Below, piece by piece: positions 1 to 8,855 of a stretch of 59,322 nucleotides of DNA. The notes under the pieces were generated by a model. It did not search any database. It had not been told where the DNA came from and worked only from the letters and a program-made list of their open reading frames with translations. The DNA comes from Pontiellaceae bacterium B12227. Lineage in GTDB: Bacteria > Verrucomicrobiota > Kiritimatiellia > Kiritimatiellales > Pontiellaceae. The position numbers were made by a program, and so were the translations under genes. The stretch is from positions 1-59,322 of the forward strand of contig JAROAZ010000033.1 in the NCBI GenBank assembly GCA_029432775.1, in the 5' to 3' direction. How positions within the stretch are numbered: position 1 is the first letter of the stretch; each line of letters starts with the position of its first letter.

Positions 1-287
1 CCGAGCGAGAGCAGATACTGGATTTGTTTGTTACTCGCTGGAATGTAAGGCTGTTGCTGGCTCTGACGGCTTTTCTGTTGCTTCGCTGATCCGGAATCCA
101 CATGACCATTGATCTCTGCTTCAACGGACTCCTCCACGAGCTTGAATGTGTCGTGGATCTTCTGTTGCAATTCCTTCGCTGTTGCTCCGGTCGGCAACTC
201 TACTTCTACGCATGCGAGGTATGATTTGCTGGAATAATCCAGTTCAGCGGGCACCTTTTTGCTAAAGCTGGCATTAAGTTTTATCAT
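1..287 (-). CDS. Hypothetical protein, C-terminus cut by window edge
   Basis: The gene reads leftward from an ATG at 287-285, preceded on the minus strand by an AAGGAG ribosome-binding site six bases upstream, and is still open at base 1, giving the first 95 residues. It begins MIKLNASFSKKVPAELDYSS, continues with a charged amphipathic region, then a Gln/Ser-rich linker and a segment ASNKQIQYLLSLG. A segment of that type (Ser/Asn-x-x-Gln-Ile-x-Tyr-Leu) occurs near the C-termini of various phage and mobile-element DNA-metabolism proteins, but this is only a resemblance. I do not recognise the family. The next minus-strand terminator upstream (322-350) isolates it from the genes to its right. 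Confidence 0.75.
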   Translation of the reverse strand, partial: MIKLNASFSKKVPAELDYSSKSYLACVEVELPTGATAKELQQKIHDTFKLVEESVEAEINGHVDSGSAKQQKSRQSQQQPYIPASNKQIQYLLSL

Positions 288-321
288 TTGGATCTCCTTG
301 GGTTTAATGTTGTTGGGACAC

Positions 322-350
322 AAAAAAGCCCTCGGCGGGGTGCCGAAGGC
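322..350 (-). terminator. Rho-independent terminator, minus strand
   Basis: Nine-base arms at 328-336 and 342-350 (GCCCTCGGC and GCCGAAGGC, one G-T wobble) enclose a five-base loop. Read on the minus strand the stem is followed directly by six T. It would end transcripts from the small membrane reading frame at 443-628 and the gene at 667-1074. Confidence 0.75.
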
Positions 351-442
351 GTTCAATTATTGAGTTGTATGGGCTACTGCCTCTTTACATGTATTATTCC
401 AGGGAAATGGCGGGAATTAAGCTACTGCTACTCTTCTGATCA

Positions 443-628
443 TTACCTGCGTTTGACCATCCATATTATCAGCATGATAACTCCAACTCCGATACATAGA
501 GAACTGTCAATAAATCGCTTGAGGAGGAAATTTACAGCTCCAAGCGCAATTGCTACGAGGGCTATCAGCAGCAGTTCTTTGCCTGTTTGTCGTTTGCGTT
601 TCGTTTTAAAACCTACGCTAGAGTCTGC
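443..628 (-). pseudogene. Small two-helix membrane protein reading frame lacking a visible start
   Basis: Between a TAA at 631-629 and a TAA at 445-443 lies a 61-codon minus-strand frame. It has a basic N-terminus (TKRKRQTGKE), a hydrophobic helix (LLLIALVAIALGAVNFLL), a short loop, a second helix (GVGVIMLIIWMV) and a final KRR. This looks like a real small membrane protein, but no ATG, GTG or TTG lies in the frame ahead of the first helix. An ATG in another frame at 647-645 (MIRLHISRL, then stop) overlaps the beginning, so a one-base frameshift could have separated start and body. It lies between the gene at 667-1074 and a minus-strand terminator. No function is assigned. Confidence 0.4.
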
Positions 629-666
629 TTATGTGTAGACGGATCATCCCTGATGACTGGTTCGAG

Positions 667-1074
667 TTATTTTTTCACAGCACATCCACAAGCATAACAG
701 TAAAGGGCATGACCTTGATCACTCATAAATACAGGATTCTCTGGTGTCGAGCATTTGGGACAGGCTACCTCTCCTGTTTTTGGATCAATGGAGTATCCTT
801 TTCCCGCTACAGGCTTCAATCGGTACTGAGCAGATTTTGTCTCCCTGTTTTTAAACGCATCAATCAGGAGGATTATCAATGTCAACAGAGATAACATTAT
901 TAATGATAACAACCACTTTTTTCCCATTGCACTTAATAATCGATCAAATATGGCGTCCCCGAACTTTGCTATCAACGACAGGAAAATGCCTGACAGCAGA
1001 AACCACCACAGCATCAATAATCGTTGTTGCAGAAATTTTATAACGAGTTCTCTGATGGGTGTTTTGTTTTCCAT
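667..1074 (-). CDS. Membrane protein with C-terminal zinc ribbon
   Basis: A 135-residue protein. Two hydrophobic segments at about residues 18-36 and 53-72 should span the membrane. They are followed by a soluble tail with Cys pairs CPKC (105-108) and CYAC (126-129), the pattern of a small zinc ribbon. Membrane-anchored zinc ribbons of this kind are common orphans in accessory DNA and I cannot name the family. The ATG at 1074 has no clear ribosome-binding site. The small membrane frame at 443-628 lies just downstream on the same strand and the pair shares the terminator at 322-350. Role unknown. Confidence 0.7.
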   Translation of the reverse strand: MENKTPIRELVIKFLQQRLLMLWWFLLSGIFLSLIAKFGDAIFDRLLSAMGKKWLLSLIMLSLLTLIILLIDAFKNRETKSAQYRLKPVAGKGYSIDPKTGEVACPKCSTPENPVFMSDQGHALYCYACGCAVKK

Positions 1075-1140
1075 TTTTTATCTATTCAGATCATGACTGA
1101 AGTTGATTCAGCCTCGGTCAGCTTCTTGATGTATAGTATT

Positions 1141-1429
1141 ATTTACTAGAGCCTCAACTGCGCTAAACAGCCTGACTCAAATTAACGGCATGAATACCAC
1201 TATTTATAAATCGTAACGACCAGCCGAACAGGTGCCAATAAGAATCAGAGGTGAAGCTTGTGGGGGATTGCCCCACTGGGTTGTGAGGCTTGGTCAGAAC
1301 AGCCCCGAACACGAGTCGTCTCCAAGGCAGTTCGTTGGCCACAGAGTGCTTAGCGCTGCGATAAGAGTGCATGTGACCAACCGGCCCATCCGGGCTTCAC
1401 AAATACCTCAAATTCAGTAGAGTGTACTC
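1141..1429. other. Non-coding stretch with hairpins upstream of the 1430 gene
   Basis: This stretch has no convincing gene, although short frames run through it on both strands. It is richer in G and C than the flanking AT-rich spacers and contains nested complementarity: GTGGGG (1260-1265) and CCCCAC (1271-1276) with a five-base loop, inside AAGCTT and AGGCTT arms. It could be a structured leader or small RNA for the gene starting at 1430, or a decayed coding segment. I cannot match it to a known RNA family. Confidence 0.25.
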
Positions 1430-2047
1430 ATGTCCATTTCAGCCGAATCCATCACCAAGATCTACCAAGCCTACCTGCCGGAGATGATTGAGATCGTCAT
1501 CGACACTTACGAGCACTACAGGAATGTAAAGAGACCCGAAGGTTGTCCCGAGTACAAAGTGAACCGCAAAAAGTACAAGGTCGAGTTCTGGGAGCGGGTA
1601 ATCAGCGAACATCGACTCCACCAGCTTAACCCCGAGCACACGATACCTTTCGGAAGACGCCTGGGCGGCGGACAGATGCCGTGGCCGGATCTTGTGCGTC
1701 GCCTTCCCGGTATGATAGCTGAAGATTACAGGCTGCAGAACAGGTTCGCCTCTATGAACGCCGTCTCATTCAGCCTCGGCTGTTTTGATGGATGCGATAC
1801 GCCACAAAAAGTGGAAGCGGCGACAGAGCGCTGGAAGCTGCATAATCCCGAAATCTCGGGGCCGCAACACGAGGCGGAATTCTGCTATGAGCTGATCTCT
1901 CAGAACTGGAGCACGCTGCGGGATGATCCCAGAGGTAGATGGCTGACAGCCACCGTGCTACTGCGGGCCATAGAGCAAAAGGGCATGGAGAAACTCAATC
2001 GGGTGGTCGGAAGCCATCTTCAGGAGCTTGTGGAGCAGATATCGTGA
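1430..2047 (+). CDS. Hypothetical protein, 205 aa
   Basis: The product begins MSISAESITKIYQAYLPEMI and is a soluble, mostly helical, mixed-charge protein without signal peptide or membrane segment. There is a Gly-rich turn (GRRLGGGQMPWPDL) near the middle and a Cys pair in LGCFDGCDTP. I do not recognise a domain. Its 3' end overlaps the convergent gene at 1995-2948 by 53 bases, so one of the two 3' ends may be expressed only conditionally. The start at 1430 has only a weak GAG-type site upstream. Codon use and length argue for a real gene. Confidence 0.6.
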   Translation: MSISAESITKIYQAYLPEMIEIVIDTYEHYRNVKRPEGCPEYKVNRKKYKVEFWERVISEHRLHQLNPEHTIPFGRRLGGGQMPWPDLVRRLPGMIAEDYRLQNRFASMNAVSFSLGCFDGCDTPQKVEAATERWKLHNPEISGPQHEAEFCYELISQNWSTLRDDPRGRWLTATVLLRAIEQKGMEKLNRVVGSHLQELVEQIS

Positions 2048-2948
2048 TCCCGCCATGGGGAGCCACCCTGTAGTTCGCCTGCATGTTGATGCACTCTGCA
2101 TATTGGGCAGGATCAATGTTCGGGGACAGCAAAGCCGGAGCAACCCTCATGGCATAGCCGATTGCATATTGGAGATGCAGTGTAGACGGAGTGTAGATCC
2201 GCCAATTGGAATCGCCGCAGAAACCCATTGATTCTCTGGCAGCCTCTGACACCATTTCTTCAGGCAGCGGTAGAGGGCCTGATCCTTTCGGCAGTATTCC
2301 AATGATGGTTGTATCCTTCGAGAATACCCACTCTTTCTCTGCGGCATGTCTACTGTACTGGTGGAAATAATTCTGATACCAGTTCGGCACCGTGACGGCA
2401 ACATCGCACAAAAACAGCTTGGGTTTCTTCGTAACACATATTCCCCGGATAAGCTTTGAGTAGGCGTCCTTGTGGTTATCGAACTGACCCTGAAAGGTTT
2501 CGGGTTGGGATATTCTTGTCACAGCAATCCCGCCTGAATGGTTCAACTTATTTCCCAAAGCTTTTCCAATCTTCACCGCCGTCCGGAATCGGCACCAGGG
2601 ACAGGCAGCATACTTCTCACATTGGTGGTGGTTAACTAGATCCGTTCTTGCTCCGGCAGGAGGACACTTCTTCATTTCAGCTAGAAGATTCTCCTGACCG
2701 TTCTTGATCAATATGCGGGTAAGCTCCTCGTTGCTTTCATACTTGGTCAGATACTGAAGACGCTTGGCCGAGATGGCGGCAACTCTCAACCCTAGATTTC
2801 TCATGCGGGCATTCGTCTTTCTATAGCCGATCATCTTGGTTATGAAGGGCGGAGGATTATCGAGCTTGGCCTTAATGTCAGGATGCCAATCCAAGCTCCC
2901 GTAGATAGGATCGTGGTAGTCTTTATGAAGTATTTTTTCTATGATCAT
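1995..2948 (-). CDS. Hypothetical protein with Cys-rich CPWC motif, possibly replication-related
   Basis: A 317-residue protein from an ATG at 2948. A Cys cluster (HHQC at about 107-110, CPWCR at 116-120) is followed by a helical segment and a beta-rich part (GGIAVTRIS, LFLCDVAVTVP). A Cys cluster followed by an R-x-R-x-x-K-type helix resembles the N-terminal zinc site of some plasmid rolling-circle Rep proteins, but I see no clear His-hydrophobic-His metal motif or catalytic Tyr context, so this is a guess. A perfect 12-bp inverted repeat (2972-3000) lies 24 bases upstream of the start, as expected for an autoregulated gene. The 3' end overlaps the convergent 1430-2047 gene. Confidence 0.6.
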   Translation of the reverse strand: MIIEKILHKDYHDPIYGSLDWHPDIKAKLDNPPPFITKMIGYRKTNARMRNLGLRVAAISAKRLQYLTKYESNEELTRILIKNGQENLLAEMKKCPPAGARTDLVNHHQCEKYAACPWCRFRTAVKIGKALGNKLNHSGGIAVTRISQPETFQGQFDNHKDAYSKLIRGICVTKKPKLFLCDVAVTVPNWYQNYFHQYSRHAAEKEWVFSKDTTIIGILPKGSGPLPLPEEMVSEAARESMGFCGDSNWRIYTPSTLHLQYAIGYAMRVAPALLSPNIDPAQYAECINMQANYRVAPHGGITISAPQAPEDGFRPPD

Positions 2949-2971
2949 AAAAGTGTACGCTAAGTCTCCTA

Positions 2972-3000
2972 ATACTATATCCCCTATAGGGATATAGTAT
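2972..3000. promoter_or_regulatory. Perfect 12-bp inverted repeat, likely operator
   Basis: Arms ATACTATATCCC (2972-2983) and GGGATATAGTAT (2989-3000) are exact complements around CTATA. The site sits 24 bases upstream of the minus-strand start at 2948, where a promoter is expected, and has no T tract, so an operator is more likely than a terminator. The cognate regulator is unknown. Confidence 0.55.
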
Positions 3001-3192
3001 ACTAATTTATTTCTCTCTAACTAAGTATGAAGATAGGTAGGAATAGAAATTAAGCTTTACCTGAATCCAACTCCATAACCCTTGATTAGATCTACCATAA
3101 AGTAAGGTGTCCCTTTCGTACACCAACAAACTGGATTGGCTCTAGTTTATAACGAGGTGGTGCAGTATTTTACTCATTATACCTTCCTAGTT

Positions 3193-3211
3193 TTTGGAAC
3201 ACCGTTCCAAA
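3193..3211. promoter_or_regulatory. Palindromic operator-like site 1 (TTTGGAAC-N3-GTTCCAAA)
   Basis: Perfect eight-base arms flank a three-base spacer (ACC). A sister site lies at 3425-3447, and variants occur near the left ends of units B (32709-32728) and C (41393-41412). It lies in the long leader ahead of the DISARM-like block. The GAAC/GTTC half-sites recall Gram-positive-type SOS boxes, but the spacer is three and not four bases, so LexA binding is not claimed. Confidence 0.45.
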
Positions 3212-3334
3212 GGTTGGGCTTTCTTTCTCTAGCTTTGGAGCCATCTTTGGGTTCCTTTCAATTAAAGTTGCATAATTGCTTTCTACGCCCTCCGGGTTTT
3301 CAGGTGAGCTAGGAGTCGTCTGGCATCATGCCCC

Positions 3335-3502
3335 ATGTCCAGATTTGGTCCTCGCAGCGATTTGGGTGTGTTGATGCTCAACGAGGAATGCCAAGAGGCA
3401 TTTGGGAGTGGAGAGCTAGAGATATTTTTGGAACGGCGTTCCCAAAAACAGATTGTCACTGGTGTGATTGAGCAGACCATAATGATTCGCAGGAGGGGCT
3501 AG
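3335..3502 (+). CDS. Possible small protein ahead of the defence block
   Basis: A 55-codon frame beginning MSRFGPRSDLGVLMLNEECQ and ending in IRRRG, with the alternation of hydrophobic and charged residues seen in real proteins. It lies 151 bases before the first large defence gene. There is no good ribosome-binding site at this ATG, and an overlapping minus-strand frame also exists. The operator-like palindrome at 3425-3447 lies inside the frame. It could be a small regulator of the block or chance. Confidence 0.22.
   Translation: MSRFGPRSDLGVLMLNEECQEAFGSGELEIFLERRSQKQIVTGVIEQTIMIRRRG
3425..3447. promoter_or_regulatory. Palindromic operator-like site 2
   Basis: TTTTTGGAAC, a GGC spacer, then GTTCC and CAAAAA: the same half-sites and spacing as the site at 3193-3211 with one extra C in the right arm. 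The two sites are about 230 bases apart upstream of the gene starting at 3654, a spacing that could support DNA looping by one repressor. The rest of 3001-3653 shows no other gene or signal I can support. Confidence 0.4.
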
Positions 3503-3653
3503 TATAAAATACTAAATTGAAGTTGTTGGCCACATAACGTCTTTCTAAGGGGTTCGTCTTGTTGGAATGGCGCGAACTCTGTATGGTTTTTCATGTATAT
3601 GCGCTGTGCTTTACAGCGATAGATGATTGTGTGCTGGGTTAAGGGTGTTGACT

Positions 3654-6600
3654 ATGGATATATTTGATTATCGGAAAACGTTGATCGACCATTATGCGGA
3701 GTATATTTCCGGGTTCATAAAAATCCGGGATGAGCGTATATCCAGCTCTCTCCAGGACACGTTAACCAGTGGCCATCTGTGGCCGGAATCGCTTATCCAA
3801 CTGAATCCCTGCTTCAAACCCGGTCGCTCTATCGACGATCTAGTCGAGGCGAGTATCCTTCATGATGAGTGTTCCCGAGTCTTTCGGCGTAAAAGTGAAG
3901 GTGGATTAAGCTCTCCACTACGACTCCATACTCACCAGGAGGAAGCGCTGCTGACAGCTCAGAGCAAGGAAAACTATGTTCTGACGACCGGTACTGGATC
4001 GGGAAAAAGTATGACCTACATCATCCCGATTGTGGACCATGTGCTTAAGCAAGGTTCCGGTAAGGGGATCAAAGCCATTGTCATCTATCCAATGAACGCC
4101 TTGGCTAACAGCCAGATGAATGAGTTGGACAAGTTTCTCAAGCTTGGCTACGACGAGGGGGAGTCTCCAGTCACATTCGATCGATACACAGGGCAGGAAG
4201 ACCGGCAACGTCGAAACGATATTATTGAGAATCCTCCCGATATCCTGCTGACAAACTACGTGATGCTGGAACTTATGATGACCCGCCCGGAAGAGAGGCA
4301 GCTCATTGAGGCTGCAAAGGGGCTACAGTTTATCGTGCTAGACGAGTTGCATACCTATCGTGGGCGTCAGGGTTCGGATGTGGCGATGCTGTTACGCCGT
4401 GTGAAGAATTTTCTCGATGCAGACCACGCGCAGGTCGTGGGAACCTCTGCGACGATGGCTGGAGGCGGTTCTATTGCCGAGCAAAAGCAGGAAGTCGCTG
4501 ATGTGGCCTCGGTTCTGTTCGGGAGTCCAGTTGCCCCGGAGAACGTAATTGGCGAGACGCTCAAGCGTATCACCGGCGAGGTTGACTTTTCCTCAGACAC
4601 CATCCGAAAGCAAATCACGCAGAGGGTTCGAGAGGGCGGTTTACCGTCTGACATTGATTTTCAATCATTCTCCGAGGATGCTCTGGCAGCTTGGATCGAG
4701 TCCAACTTCGGCATCGAAACCCGGGAAGGTCGTTTGGCACGTACTGACCCAAAACCCATCAATTCGAATAAGGAGTCGCGCATTGTAGGAGGGGCAGACC
4801 TTTTATCAACGATAACTGATCTAGACAAAGAGGTGTGTGCCGTTGCTATTAAACAGAGCCTGATTTCAGGCTTTGGCTGTCTCAACCCGGAGACTGGGTT
4901 TCCTTCCTTTGCATTCAGGCTTCATCAGTTCATCTCCCGTGGTGATACCATCTATGCTTCTTTGGAGAATCCGGCAAAGCGCTACCTGACACTTAATGGA
5001 CAGAAATTTGTTCCGGGAGAAAATAAGCAGAAGCTGCTCTACCCTGTCGTGTTCTGCCGTGAGTGCGGTGAGGCCTACTATTCCGTCGAGCGTCGGCAAG
5101 ATCCCGATACTGGAGAAATTACCTATCATCCGGCTCCACCTTTTGACAAATCTGATGAGCAGGACGGCGATCCGGGTTATTTGTTTGTGAACATGGATAA
5201 TCCTTGGCCTCAGGATGAAGATGGTCAGTTGGGAAAAGTGCCGGATGACTTTATTGAGATAGGTCCTCAGGGCGAGCGGGTGAAACGAACCGCAGCGCAG
5301 AGGATGCCCGTTCGGCTGACGTTGCTGCCTGATGGCTCCATTGATGTCAATGGCTTGGTGAGTCACTACATTCCGGCTCCCTTCAGGTTCTGCCTGCATT
5401 GTGGTGTGTCCTATGGTTCCCGACTTCGTTCTGATTTTGCCAAGCTATCCACTTTGGGCACCGAAGGCCGGAGCACGGCAACCACGATTCTAAGCCTCTA
5501 TGCTGTAAGGGCTCTGAACCAGTCCGACATCCAGCCCAAATCCCGCAAAGTATTGAGCTTTACGGATAACCGTCAGGATGCCTCGCTTCAAGCGGGTCAC
5601 TTCAATGACTTTGTAGAAGTTGGATTACTTAGGAGTGCCATCTATAAAGCCGCTGCAGAGGCCGGTGAGGCGGGAATTCAGCATGATGTCCTACCCATGC
5701 GTGTGTTCGAGGCGTTGAGCCTCCCGATGTCTCATTATGCCAAGAACCCGGAGGCCATATTCGGGGAAAAGAAAAAGGCTGAAGAAGCCTTTCGCGATGT
5801 TCTGGGCTATCGGATCTACCATGACCTGAAACGCGGATGGCGTATAACGATGCCCAACCTTGAGCAGTGCGGCCTGCTAAGAGTGGACTATGATTCCCTG
5901 GATGAAATTGCTTCGGAACAAAGCTTCTGGGCGGACTGTCATACGGCACTATCAGACTCACCTGCCGGGGTGAGAAAGACGGTACTGAAAACTCTGTTGG
6001 ATTTCATGCGCCGCAGCTTGACCATAAAAGCCCGCTTCCTTGATCCCAATGAACTGGAGCGTTTGCATAACAACAGCTGGCAGCACCTCAATGCACCATG
6101 GGGATTCGATGAGAATGAGAAGGTTGTGTCTGCTGGCGTATTGAAGCCAATACCTCGACCTCGCACCGGAGCAAGAGGCGACACCACAACGTATCTCTCC
6201 ACTAGAGGTGGGTTCGGCCAGTATCTGAAACGCACGGCAACATTCCCTGATCTGGAAACCCCACTGCAAACCCAGGATTTAGAGGATATCATCAACGATC
6301 TGCTTAGCCATGCTCATCGAGCGGGTCTGCTGGTTCGTTATGAAGCCAAGGGGGGCGATGTTGACTCCTTCCAGCTGAATGCCTCATGCATGATTTGGAG
6401 AGCTGGCGATGGAGAGACGGGCTACCATGACCCGATCACTCGGCCTAACGCTCCGGAGCAGGGAATCGGGGTAAATCCATTCTTTGTCAGGTTCTATGAA
6501 GAAGTGGCTCTTCAGCTCACCTCTATCCATGCCCACGAGCATACCGCTCAGGTTCAGAGTAGTGTAAGGGAAGAGCGCGAGCAGGACTTCAGGGAAGGCT

Positions 6601-8849
6601 CCCTGCCTGTGCTGTATTGTTCACCAACAATGGAGCTGGGGATTGATATCTCCGAGTTGAACGTCGTGCATATGCGTAACGTCCCGCCAACACCAGCCAA
6701 CTACGCCCAACGTAGCGGGCGTGCGGGACGAAGTGGTCAACCGGCTTTGGTTGTTACGTACTGTTCAACAGGAAACTCACATGACCAGTATTTCTTCAAA
6801 CGCCCGCACCGTATGGTGGCTGGAGCGGTAACTCCTCCTCGCCTTGACCTATCCAATGAGGAGTTGATCAGGGCCCACGTACACGCTATCTGGTTGACCG
6901 AGGCCCGACTGGATCTTGGAAGTAATCTGATGAAGCTCATCGATGCGAACACAGCGGACTTGGAGCTGTTCAGCCAAATCAAGGATACGCTGCGCAATCC
7001 TGCTCTGAGATCACGTGCTCGTCAGCAGGCTCAGGCGGTGCTGTCCTCAATCAGGGAATACCTGGAGGAGAGCGATTGGTACACGGAAAGTTGGCTGGAT
7101 GAAGCGGTAAACCAACTGGACACACGTTTTGAAGATGCCTGTGCCCGTTGGCGCACGCTCTACCAGAGTGCCTACCGACAAGCCGAGAACCAGCAGAAGA
7201 TCATTCTGGACGCCTCCCGTCCAATGACGGAGAAGGATAAGGCAAGAAGGTTGCGTGCAGAAGCTGAACAACAGTTGAAGATTTTGACGGCTGGGGTCAG
7301 CTTCTCCCAGTCCGATTTCTACAGTTATCGGTATTTTGCCAGTGAAGGCTTCCTTCCTGGTTACAACTTCCCGCGTCTGCCGCTGTCGGCCTATATTCCT
7401 GGCCGTAAAGTAGGCAACCACGACGAGTTCCTCTCCCGATCACGCTTCCTGGCCATCTCAGAGTTTGGCCCGCGTGCCATCATCTATCACGAAGGTTCAA
7501 AGTATATCGTCAACAAGGTCATTATCCCGGTCTCCGAAGATGACTCCGGTGTGGTGACCAGCAGCATCCGCCAATGTGACCAGTGTGGATATGTTCATCC
7601 GTTACGTGGGGATGATCAGGGAGCAACTGAATGTGAGTTCTGTCAGGCCCCGCTACCGACTGCCAAGAGCGGTATCTTCCGCATGGAAAACGTGGTCGCG
7701 AAGCGCCGTGAGAAAATTAACTCCGACGAAGAAGAGCGCATGCGTTTTGGCTACGACTTGCAAACTGGCCTTCGATATCAGGAGCGAGAAGGGCGCAGGT
7801 TCTGTACGGTGGCAGAGGTCGTGTCCGAAGAGGGTGGGGTCGCTGGACTGACCTACGGTAATGCGGCCACCATCTGGCGGATTAACTTTGGTTGGCGTCG
7901 TCGTAAGGAGGATGCACCAGACGGATTCGTATTGGATCTCGAACGAGGCTACTGGGAAAGCAATAAGGCTCTGGAAGAGACCGACGATCAGGACCCTATG
8001 TCCAAGCGTCTTACCCGGGTGATTCCTTATGTTGAAGACCGCCGGAACTGTCTGACACTAACCCCCAATGAAGTATTGGATGAAGGGCAGATGGCAACAC
8101 TACAGGCCGCCCTGAAGCAAGCCATCCAACTTGAGTATGATCTGGAAGACAGTGAGCTGGCTTGCGAGCCTTTACCTTTCCGCTCAAACCGGCAATGCAT
8201 TTTGTTCTACGAATCAGCCGAAGGCGGTGCCGGAGTGCTGCGCCATTTGGCATCGCGTTCTGATGCTCTGTCTCGGGTAGCCAAACAAGCGTTGGAACTC
8301 TGCCATTATGATCCTGAGAGTGGCGAGGATGTGCACAAAGCTCCCGGCATGGATGAAGACTGTGAGGCGGCCTGCTATAACTGCCTGATGAGCTACAGCA
8401 ACCAAATGGATCACGAGTTGCTGGATAGGTCGCAGCTCAGGGACTACTTGATGAAGCTGGCTAACAGCTCCACCAAGGTCTCTCCGTCTTCTGCACCACG
8501 GGGTGAACATTTCCGCCGACTGTTTGCGTTGTGCGAGTCAAACCTGGAGAAGGAGTGGCTGAAGTTCATCGAAGAAAATGGACTCAACCTGCCGACCCAT
8601 GCTCAGCACGTCATCAAGTCAGTGCCCACCCGTCTTGATTTTTGTTATTTCGATAAGAAGATGCCCATCTATGTCGATGGCCCTCCGCATGACACCCCCA
8701 AGCAAAAAGCGGATGATGCGGATAAGGAGGAACGGCTGGTGGATATCGGATGGCACTACCCGGCTCGGTTCCGTTACGACACCAAAGACCAGTGGCTCGA
8801 TATTATAAGCAAGCACCCCGATGTGTTTGGACAGGTTAAAAAGGATTAA
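3654..8849 (+). CDS. DISARM DrmA/DrmB-like helicase with DUF1998 region and C-terminal Vsr-like nuclease
   Basis: ATG at 3654 (MDIFDYRKTLIDHY) has AAGGGTG upstream and gives 1731 residues; a TTG at 3627 is also in frame but less likely. The superfamily 2 helicase core shows Walker A TTGTGSGKS (111-119), a DELH box (230-233) and motif VI QRSGRAGR (1019-1026). Cys pairs CREC (468-471) and CLHC (580-583) and a zinc ribbon from 1308 lie within or beside it. The DUF1998 part has FYESAEGGAGVL near 1515 and a Cys cluster at 1570, 1574 and 1577. The last 100 residues contain RLDF (1660-1663) and IYVDGPPHD (1672-1680), the pattern of Vsr/DUF559-type nucleases. DISARM normally splits helicase (DrmA) and DUF1998 (DrmB) into two proteins; here both plus a nuclease are in one chain. 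It is the first gene of a tight operon and probably the DNA-translocating effector. Confidence 0.8.
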   Translation: MDIFDYRKTLIDHYAEYISGFIKIRDERISSSLQDTLTSGHLWPESLIQLNPCFKPGRSIDDLVEASILHDECSRVFRRKSEGGLSSPLRLHTHQEEALLTAQSKENYVLTTGTGSGKSMTYIIPIVDHVLKQGSGKGIKAIVIYPMNALANSQMNELDKFLKLGYDEGESPVTFDRYTGQEDRQRRNDIIENPPDILLTNYVMLELMMTRPEERQLIEAAKGLQFIVLDELHTYRGRQGSDVAMLLRRVKNFLDADHAQVVGTSATMAGGGSIAEQKQEVADVASVLFGSPVAPENVIGETLKRITGEVDFSSDTIRKQITQRVREGGLPSDIDFQSFSEDALAAWIESNFGIETREGRLARTDPKPINSNKESRIVGGADLLSTITDLDKEVCAVAIKQSLISGFGCLNPETGFPSFAFRLHQFISRGDTIYASLENPAKRYLTLNGQKFVPGENKQKLLYPVVFCRECGEAYYSVERRQDPDTGEITYHPAPPFDKSDEQDGDPGYLFVNMDNPWPQDEDGQLGKVPDDFIEIGPQGERVKRTAAQRMPVRLTLLPDGSIDVNGLVSHYIPAPFRFCLHCGVSYGSRLRSDFAKLSTLGTEGRSTATTILSLYAVRALNQSDIQPKSRKVLSFTDNRQDASLQAGHFNDFVEVGLLRSAIYKAAAEAGEAGIQHDVLPMRVFEALSLPMSHYAKNPEAIFGEKKKAEEAFRDVLGYRIYHDLKRGWRITMPNLEQCGLLRVDYDSLDEIASEQSFWADCHTALSDSPAGVRKTVLKTLLDFMRRSLTIKARFLDPNELERLHNNSWQHLNAPWGFDENEKVVSAGVLKPIPRPRTGARGDTTTYLSTRGGFGQYLKRTATFPDLETPLQTQDLEDIINDLLSHAHRAGLLVRYEAKGGDVDSFQLNASCMIWRAGDGETGYHDPITRPNAPEQGIGVNPFFVRFYEEVALQLTSIHAHEHTAQVQSSVREEREQDFREGSLPVLYCSPTMELGIDISELNVVHMRNVPPTPANYAQRSGRAGRSGQPALVVTYCSTGNSHDQYFFKRPHRMVAGAVTPPRLDLSNEELIRAHVHAIWLTEARLDLGSNLMKLIDANTADLELFSQIKDTLRNPALRSRARQQAQAVLSSIREYLEESDWYTESWLDEAVNQLDTRFEDACARWRTLYQSAYRQAENQQKIILDASRPMTEKDKARRLRAEAEQQLKILTAGVSFSQSDFYSYRYFASEGFLPGYNFPRLPLSAYIPGRKVGNHDEFLSRSRFLAISEFGPRAIIYHEGSKYIVNKVIIPVSEDDSGVVTSSIRQCDQCGYVHPLRGDDQGATECEFCQAPLPTAKSGIFRMENVVAKRREKINSDEEERMRFGYDLQTGLRYQEREGRRFCTVAEVVSEEGGVAGLTYGNAATIWRINFGWRRRKEDAPDGFVLDLERGYWESNKALEETDDQDPMSKRLTRVIPYVEDRRNCLTLTPNEVLDEGQMATLQAALKQAIQLEYDLEDSELACEPLPFRSNRQCILFYESAEGGAGVLRHLASRSDALSRVAKQALELCHYDPESGEDVHKAPGMDEDCEAACYNCLMSYSNQMDHELLDRSQLRDYLMKLANSSTKVSPSSAPRGEHFRRLFALCESNLEKEWLKFIEENGLNLPTHAQHVIKSVPTRLDFCYFDKKMPIYVDGPPHDTPKQKADDADKEERLVDIGWHYPARFRYDTKDQWLDIISKHPDVFGQVKKD

Positions 8850-8855
8850 GATTTT

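Noticed and set aside
1163..1372. Minus-strand gene of 69 codons in the structured spacer
   Set aside because: No ribosome site, and the frame coincides with overlapping stems and an opposing frame. More likely a by-product of the stop-poor GC-richer DNA.
3193..3447. LexA/SOS boxes of the GAAC-N4-GTTC type
   Set aside because: The half-sites match but the spacer is three bases in both copies, and the variants in units B and C do not fit an SOS consensus.
3283..3480. Minus-strand 65-codon gene between the two TTTGGAAC palindromes
   Set aside because: No ribosome site, Cys/Trp/Arg-rich random-looking composition, and the plus-strand frame in the same place has better protein character.
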